Source of the DNA: DAOUFU01 sp034429275
GTDB lineage: Bacteria > Chloroflexota > Anaerolineae > Aggregatilineales > Aggregatilineaceae
Assembly (NCBI GenBank): GCA_034429275.1
Contig: DAOUFU010000039.1
Span: forward strand, 1 to 18,019
Direction: 5' to 3'
Length of the DNA: 18,019 nucleotides
Shown: positions 15,257 to 18,019 of the stretch, in pieces
How the letters are laid out: every line of letters starts with the position of its first letter
Position numbering within the stretch: position 1 is the first letter of the stretch
Translations under genes and position numbers: made by a program
The notes under the pieces: model-generated
What the model saw: the letters and a program-made list of their open reading frames with translations, nothing else
The model's database searches: none
What the model was told of the DNA's origin: nothing

Positions 15257-15272
15257 TGTGACAGGAGTCACA
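15257..15272. promoter_or_regulatory. CRP/FNR-family operator candidate at the FemAB operon promoter
   Basis: TGTGACAGGAGTCACA is a perfect match to TGTGA-N6-TCACA. On the minus strand it begins 7 bp after the -10 box TATAAT (15285-15280), that is over or just past the expected transcription start, which would favour repression. An overlapping odd-length palindrome GTCACAGTGTGAC lies at 15250-15262, and the 9-mer GAGTCACAG is repeated 17 bp apart. Confidence 0.55.
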
Positions 15273-15279
15273 GCGCATC

Positions 15280-15291
15280 ATTATACCGCAA
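15280..15291 (-). promoter_or_regulatory. Candidate promoter of the FemAB operon
   Basis: On the minus strand TTG (15291-15289), 3 bp, then TATAAT (15285-15280) followed by G. It lies about 60 bp before the first FemAB start. No -35 hexamer at the normal distance is seen. The gene-free stretch 15220-15552 also holds the operator at 15257, the repeat at 15364-15477, and a small TTGACTGTCAA palindrome at 15514-15524. Confidence 0.45.
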
Positions 15292-15363
15292 AACGCGCCG
15301 GACCCCCTATGGCCCGGCACGGCGGGGTGTGTGCAAAACCTGAAGCGGGTTTTTGAGCGAAAA

Positions 15364-15477
15364 CCGGCCTCACCCCTGACCTGCGCGCCGCTTCGGGCGC
15401 TTGGTCTTTCCCCTCTCCAACCGCGGTTGGAGAGGGGGAGAAGCGGCCTGCTTTTGGCCGCGCGGGGGTGAGGCCGG
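15364..15477. repeat. 114-bp cloverleaf-like palindromic repeat element
   Basis: The 13-bp ends CCGGCCTCACCCC (15364-15376) and GGGGTGAGGCCGG (15465-15477) are perfect inverted repeats. Three hairpins lie between them. GCGCC/GGCGC (15385-15389 with 15396-15400) is the first. The second is a perfect 28-bp palindrome at 15410-15437, centred on CCGCGG. The third is GCGGCC/GGCCGC (15443-15448 with 15456-15461). No gene is inside. It lies after the minus-strand gene at 15553-16128 and could end its transcript. A reverse-oriented relative starts at 17920. Confidence 0.85.
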
Positions 15478-15552
15478 ACATCTGTGACTCCGGTTGTACA
15501 TGCTGTCAAGCGTTTGACTGTCAACCTTTGCTCGCACCCGCACGGCGCACAC

Positions 15553-16128
15553 TCATTGAGCGGGTGGTGGGGCGGCCTTGACGCTCTCGGCAATGGCGCG
15601 TGTGTATGGCTCGACGACGACCGCGCTGCCCGGAATGGTGGTGCCCGCCACAAAAATGAGCTGGGTGCCGTCTTCGGTGAGCAGCAGCACGATCAGCTGA
15701 TCGTTGTTCGCGGCGGTGTCGCGGGTGAGCAGGCGTTTGGCGGGCCGGCTGCCGATGGTGATGTCGGTCACTGCGCCGATGAGCTGCGAACTCTGCTCTG
15801 GGGTGATGAAGACGTCCATCAGCATCTTGACCGCCGACTCCAGGTCGGTGACGCCCATCGCGTCGAGCGGCAGCACCATCACACCGACACGCAGATCGGC
15901 AGTGGTCAGGCGGTCGGCATCCAGCGCGGCGACCGAGGTGGCCGTCTCGATGCCCACTGCGTCGGGCCGCACGACCCATCCCTCAGGATAGCGGATGGTG
16001 ACGCCGGTCGCCGGGTTGGTGTAGATTTCTTTGAGCCGCACGCCGTCTTTGTCATCGCTGCCGCAAGCGCTCAGCACGAGCGCAGCAGCCAGCATCCCGG
16101 CCAGCAGAGCAGTCCATCGCCTGATCAT
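15553..16128 (-). CDS. Lipoprotein with PsbP/DcrB-like domain (paralog A)
   Basis: The start is the second of two in-frame ATGs (16128). GAGGAG (16143-16138) touches the first ATG at 16137 but is 9 bp from the second. The 191-residue product has a signal with lipobox LSAC (Cys22), so it should be anchored on the outer face of the membrane. The domain begins GVTIRYPEGWVV, a (Y/F)PxxW pattern reminiscent of PsbP/DcrB-type folds (my guess, low certainty), and ends VEPYTRAIAESVKA. The whole protein aligns with the two upstream genes (16181-16747 and 16902-17480) and with both C-terminal domains of the macroglobulin. It is 52 bp after the previous paralog, so probably cotranscribed with it. Function unknown. 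Confidence 0.85.
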   Translation of the reverse strand: MIRRWTALLAGMLAAALVLSACGSDDKDGVRLKEIYTNPATGVTIRYPEGWVVRPDAVGIETATSVAALDADRLTTADLRVGVMVLPLDAMGVTDLESAVKMLMDVFITPEQSSQLIGAVTDITIGSRPAKRLLTRDTAANNDQLIVLLLTEDGTQLIFVAGTTIPGSAVVVEPYTRAIAESVKAAPPPAQ

Positions 16129-16180
16129 GGTAGACATCTCCTCATTGGATGCGCGGAATCACACCCCGGCGCGGCGGGGA

Positions 16181-16747
16181 TCATTGGCGGACCCGGATGG
16201 TTTCGGCCATCGCCAGGGCCAGCGGTTCCATGCGCGCCATACCGCCGACAGGGGTCATGCTCATCGCCACGATCATCTGGTCGCCGGAGAGCCAGCCCAG
16301 GATCAGGGTGTCGCCCTGGCTGGAATCGACAATTGTCATGCGCCGGGCGGGCTGACCTGCGACCACGGTCGCGACCGGCTGGCTGCCCGTCGTCGCTTCG
16401 GGATTGGCGGTCAGGAAATTGGCCATCACGGTGAAGGCGGTGTCCAGATCGGTCGTCTGGGGAGACTGCAGCGGCAGCGGGAGCACGGTAAACGTGATAT
16501 CGCCAGCTTCCGGCTTGCCGCTCAGCACATCTTCGGAACTGGCGATCACGATGCTGCCTGCATCCTGTTTGGCGACCCACCCATTGGGGTAGCGCACCGT
16601 GATGCCGCTGGTGTTGTTGGTAATGCTGCGCGACAGGGTGACGCCGTTGACGACGGGCGGATTGTCTTTGCCACCGCCGCGAACGGTCAGCACCAGGGGG
16701 ACCACCATAATCAGGGCGAGCAGCAGCACGGTCACTCGTTTTACCAT
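16181..16747 (-). CDS. Exported protein with PsbP/DcrB-like domain, lipobox cysteine lost (paralog B)
   Basis: The start is ATG 16747 because GAGGAG (16763-16758) lies 10 bp upstream and the signal sequence begins there. The 188-residue product aligns with the flanking lipoproteins: GITVRYPNGWVAK, then TDLDTAFTVMANF, then MEPLALAMAETIRV. In the paralogs the signal ends T/S-A-C-G. Here it reads LVLTVRGGGKDN, with Arg23 (codon CGC, plus-strand 16679-16681) where the lipid-carrying Cys should be; TGC to CGC is one transition. The protein would therefore not be lipidated, and would be held by an uncleaved helix or released. It has its own candidate promoter at 16807-16819. Function unknown. Confidence 0.83.
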   Translation of the reverse strand: MVKRVTVLLLALIMVVPLVLTVRGGGKDNPPVVNGVTLSRSITNNTSGITVRYPNGWVAKQDAGSIVIASSEDVLSGKPEAGDITFTVLPLPLQSPQTTDLDTAFTVMANFLTANPEATTGSQPVATVVAGQPARRMTIVDSSQGDTLILGWLSGDQMIVAMSMTPVGGMARMEPLALAMAETIRVRQ

Positions 16748-16806
16748 CGGTTGGATACTCCTCAACTCTGCGCAGTGATGCGGCAGTGACACTGCCAAAC
16801 GCGAGC

Positions 16807-16819
16807 ATTATACCCCCAA
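16807..16819 (-). promoter_or_regulatory. Candidate promoter of paralog B
   Basis: On the minus strand TTG (16819-16817), 4 bp, then TATAAT (16812-16807) followed by G, 60 bp before the start at 16747. TTGATC at 16837-16832 could be a -35 with a long 19-bp spacer; it overlaps the T-run of the upstream terminator. Confidence 0.45.
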
Positions 16820-16835
16820 CTGCGCGCTGCCGATC

Positions 16836-16874
16836 AAAAAACCCCGGATCACGCGCAGGGCGATGATCCGGGGT
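16836..16874 (-). terminator. Intrinsic terminator of paralog C
   Basis: ACCCCGGATCA (16841-16851) and TGATCCGGGGT (16864-16874) form a perfect 11-bp stem with a 12-nt loop. Read on the minus strand, the stem is followed by a run of T (16840-16836, plus the last stem T). It starts 28 bp after the stop of the gene at 16902 and separates its transcript from the next gene. Confidence 0.85.
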
Positions 16875-16901
16875 CGGGCTGGCTGCTGGGAGCAGGGCGG
16901 G

Positions 16902-17480
16902 TTAGCCCTCCGGCGCGGCCACCTTGACGCTCTCGGCGATCTTGAGCGCGTAAGGTTCGACGCTGGCCATCTTGCCTTTCGGGGCCAGGCCCACCACAAC
17001 CACGATGGATTTGCTATCATTGGTCAGCCAGGTGAACATCACCCCATCGCCCTCGTCAGGGCTGCTGGTTGTCACGCGCTTGGCGTCCGCGCCGCCGATC
17101 TTCACCGTGGTGGCCTCGCCGATGTTCATGCCTTCCTGGCCGGCCATCATCGTGTTCAGGGTCGAGAATGCGGTGTCCAGATCGGTCGCGCCGAGCATCT
17201 CCATCGGAAAGACCATGACCGAGATACCCAGGTCATTTTCGCCCAACTTGTCCGAGTCCAGGGCTGCCTGCGAATTCGCAGCGACGACTGCTCCTGAGTC
17301 CGCTTTGGCGACCCAACCCTCAGGGTACTGAATGGTGATGCCGGATGCCTCGTCGGCCAGGGTTTGCGAGAGCTTGATATCGTCGGACTTCTTCTCGTCC
17401 TCTTTATCTTTGCCGCAGGCCGTCAGCGCAAGTGGGATGATCAGCAGGGCGACCAACAGGCTCCACATGGCCTTCTTCAT
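16902..17480 (-). CDS. Lipoprotein with PsbP/DcrB-like domain (paralog C)
   Basis: The start is ATG 17480: AAGGAGG (17496-17490) lies 9 bp upstream, and the 14 residues that a longer frame would add carry no signal. The 192-residue product opens MKKAMWSLLVALLIIP and has lipobox LTAC (Cys22) followed by a highly charged linker (KDKEDEKKSDD). The domain starts GITIQYPEGWVAK, includes ATDLDTAFSTLNTMM, and ends VEPYALKIAESVKV, matching paralogs A and B and the tail domains of the macroglobulin. It should be a surface-anchored lipoprotein; the ligand or partner is unknown. It has its own strong terminator and a promoter with an overlapping inverted repeat, so it seems to be regulated apart from B and A. 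Confidence 0.87.
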   Translation of the reverse strand: MKKAMWSLLVALLIIPLALTACGKDKEDEKKSDDIKLSQTLADEASGITIQYPEGWVAKADSGAVVAANSQAALDSDKLGENDLGISVMVFPMEMLGATDLDTAFSTLNTMMAGQEGMNIGEATTVKIGGADAKRVTTSSPDEGDGVMFTWLTNDSKSIVVVVGLAPKGKMASVEPYALKIAESVKVAAPEG

Positions 17481-17525
17481 CACGTACTTCCTCCTTATTG
17501 AGTGCGCAATCAACGGGCACACGCC

Positions 17526-17550
17526 CTATGATTTTCTGATCATAGTCCAA
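17526..17550 (-). promoter_or_regulatory. Candidate promoter with overlapping inverted repeat, paralog C
   Basis: On the minus strand TTG (17550-17548), 3 bp, then TATGAT (17544-17539), about 60 bp before the start at 17480. CTATGAT (17526-17532) and ATCATAG (17539-17545) form a perfect 7-bp inverted repeat with a 6-bp spacer that covers the -10 box, as an operator would. Confidence 0.4.
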
Positions 17551-17606
17551 CTATTGCTATTTTGCTTATAGGGCAAATGTAATATGTACGGCTGTCATAT
17601 CGCATA

Positions 17607-17788
17607 AGAGACCATTCAAAAAGCCCTCACCCTTCCGGCTTACGCCGGTTCCCTCTCCCTCAGGCGAGGGAAAATCAGCCCATTGCCCTGTCCCTCCCTG
17701 AGGGAGAAGGGGAATGAACCCGTTCGGGTTCAGCGAACTCGAAGAGTTCGCGGGATGAGGGCCTCAAAAGCCTTTGCAAATGGTCTCT
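17607..17788. repeat. 182-bp MITE-like palindromic element
   Basis: The ends AGAGACCATT (17607-17616) and AATGGTCTCT (17779-17788) are a perfect 10-bp inverted repeat. Inside, GCCCTCA (17623-17629) pairs with TGAGGGC (17756-17762). Smaller hairpins follow in a row: CCGGC/GCCGG (17635-17639 with 17644-17648), TGAACCCG/CGGGTTCA (17715-17722 with 17725-17732) and GCGAACTC/GAGTTCGC (17733-17740 with 17744-17751). No gene is inside. It resembles a non-autonomous mobile element; no target duplication is obvious. Confidence 0.7.
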
Positions 17789-17823
17789 AAGATCACAGGC
17801 GGTCACCTGGCAAAATGCACGAC

Positions 17824-17890
17824 GGGGGCGAAGCCCTCGCAATTTCGCCCCCACTCTGGAATGCATCCCTGCTCCATGGGGCGTATTCCA
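17824..17890. other. Two further hairpins in the gene-free right end
   Basis: GGGGGCGAA (17824-17832) pairs with TTCGCCCCC (17844-17852), and TGGAAT (17857-17862) with ATTCCA (17885-17890). They fill the space between the repeats at 17607 and 17920. I see no gene between 17481 and the window end; an 84-codon minus-strand frame across this part has no supporting features. Confidence 0.5.
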
Positions 17891-17919
17891 TTTTCGGGGC
17901 ATGAGACTGTGGGGGGTGC

Positions 17920-18019
17920 CCGGCCTCACCCCCGCGCGGCCAAAACCGGGCCGCTTCGCCCCCTCTCCGAAAATTTTCGGAGAGGGGGCAGACCAGGCGC
18001 CTCCCCTGAGGCGCGCAGG
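17920..18019. repeat. Palindromic repeat element, reverse-oriented relative of 15364-15477, cut by the window end
   Basis: The first 26 bases equal the reverse complement of 15452-15477. It carries the same three hairpins in the matching order: GCGGCC/GGCCGC (17936-17941 with 17949-17954), a perfect 32-bp palindrome at 17958-17989 centred on AAAATTTT, and GCGCCTC/GAGGCGC (17997-18003 with 18008-18014). The closing arm GGGGTGAGG lies beyond the window. Confidence 0.85.

Noticed and set aside
11750..15275. The 11-mer GAGTCACAGCG occurs both in the terminator after the macroglobulin gene and in the FemAB promoter
   Set aside because: Several dozen 11-mer pairs are expected by chance in 18 kb, so the match alone means nothing.
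15364..15477. Cloverleaf-like element as a tRNA gene
   Set aside because: It has no T-arm consensus GTTCGAnTC, no anticodon arm of the right size and no CCA-type acceptor end, and its central stem is a perfect 28-bp palindrome. It is a DNA repeat, not a tRNA.
15503..15524. CTGTCAA direct repeats and a TTGACTGTCAA palindrome after paralog A
   Set aside because: They lie downstream of a minus-strand gene with no plus-strand gene to regulate, and are short enough to occur by chance.
15484..16434. A 316-codon plus-strand frame over the paralog A and B genes
   Set aside because: It is antisense to two genes with signal peptides and paralog support, and its composition is typical of shadow frames.
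17607..18019. Hairpin-rich right end as a CRISPR array
   Set aside because: The repeats are inverted and irregular in spacing, with no direct repeat of 25-40 bp and no uniform spacers.

Overview
The window looks like a piece of a GC-rich bacterial chromosome, most likely from the Chloroflexota (Anaerolineae-type). This is an inference. It rests on the B12-dependent ribonucleotide reductase with a C-terminal zinc ribbon, the giant secreted alpha-2-macroglobulin with Big_5-like domains, paired FemAB-like transferases, threonine/proline-rich lipoproteins, and dispersed palindromic repeats with CCTCACCCC / GGGGTGAGG ends. No rRNA, tRNA, CRISPR array, transposase or phage gene was seen.

Layout. 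(1) Positions 2-1114 hold the 3' part of nrdJ. (2) Positions 1146-1899 are a lower-GC stretch with one small DUF2188 gene, bounded by two identical 24-nt hairpins. (3) Positions 2112-3853 carry a lipoprotein, a YdcF/DUF218 membrane protein and a stand-alone receiver-domain response regulator on the plus strand. (4) A structured 410-bp leader region precedes a single 7.46-kb gene (4265-11725) for a 2486-residue secreted alpha-2-macroglobulin, followed by a small gene (11843-12352) for a protein with an internal duplication. (5) On the minus strand a tight three-gene operon (15219 down to 12536) encodes FemAB, a GNAT acetyltransferase and a second FemAB. (6) Also on the minus strand, three tandem paralogous exported proteins run from 17480 down to 15553. 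(7) The right end (17481-18019) has no gene and is full of nested palindromic repeats.

How the genes may work together. Much of the window concerns the cell envelope: a protease-trap-like macroglobulin, a YdcF envelope protein, FemAB enzymes that typically add amino acids to peptidoglycan stem peptides, and several lipoproteins. The most notable link is that the macroglobulin ends in two copies of a domain of about 150 residues, and the same domain makes up each of the three small exported paralogs 4-6 kb away. The window therefore holds five copies. One paralog has lost the lipobox cysteine by an apparent Cys-to-Arg change.

The most unusual DNA structure is a family of intergenic elements. 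Two full-size copies (15364-15477 and 17920 to the window end, in opposite orientation) share arms and sequence order, but differ inside their three hairpins in ways that keep every hairpin paired. All family names come from recognition of motifs by eye; no database search was run.
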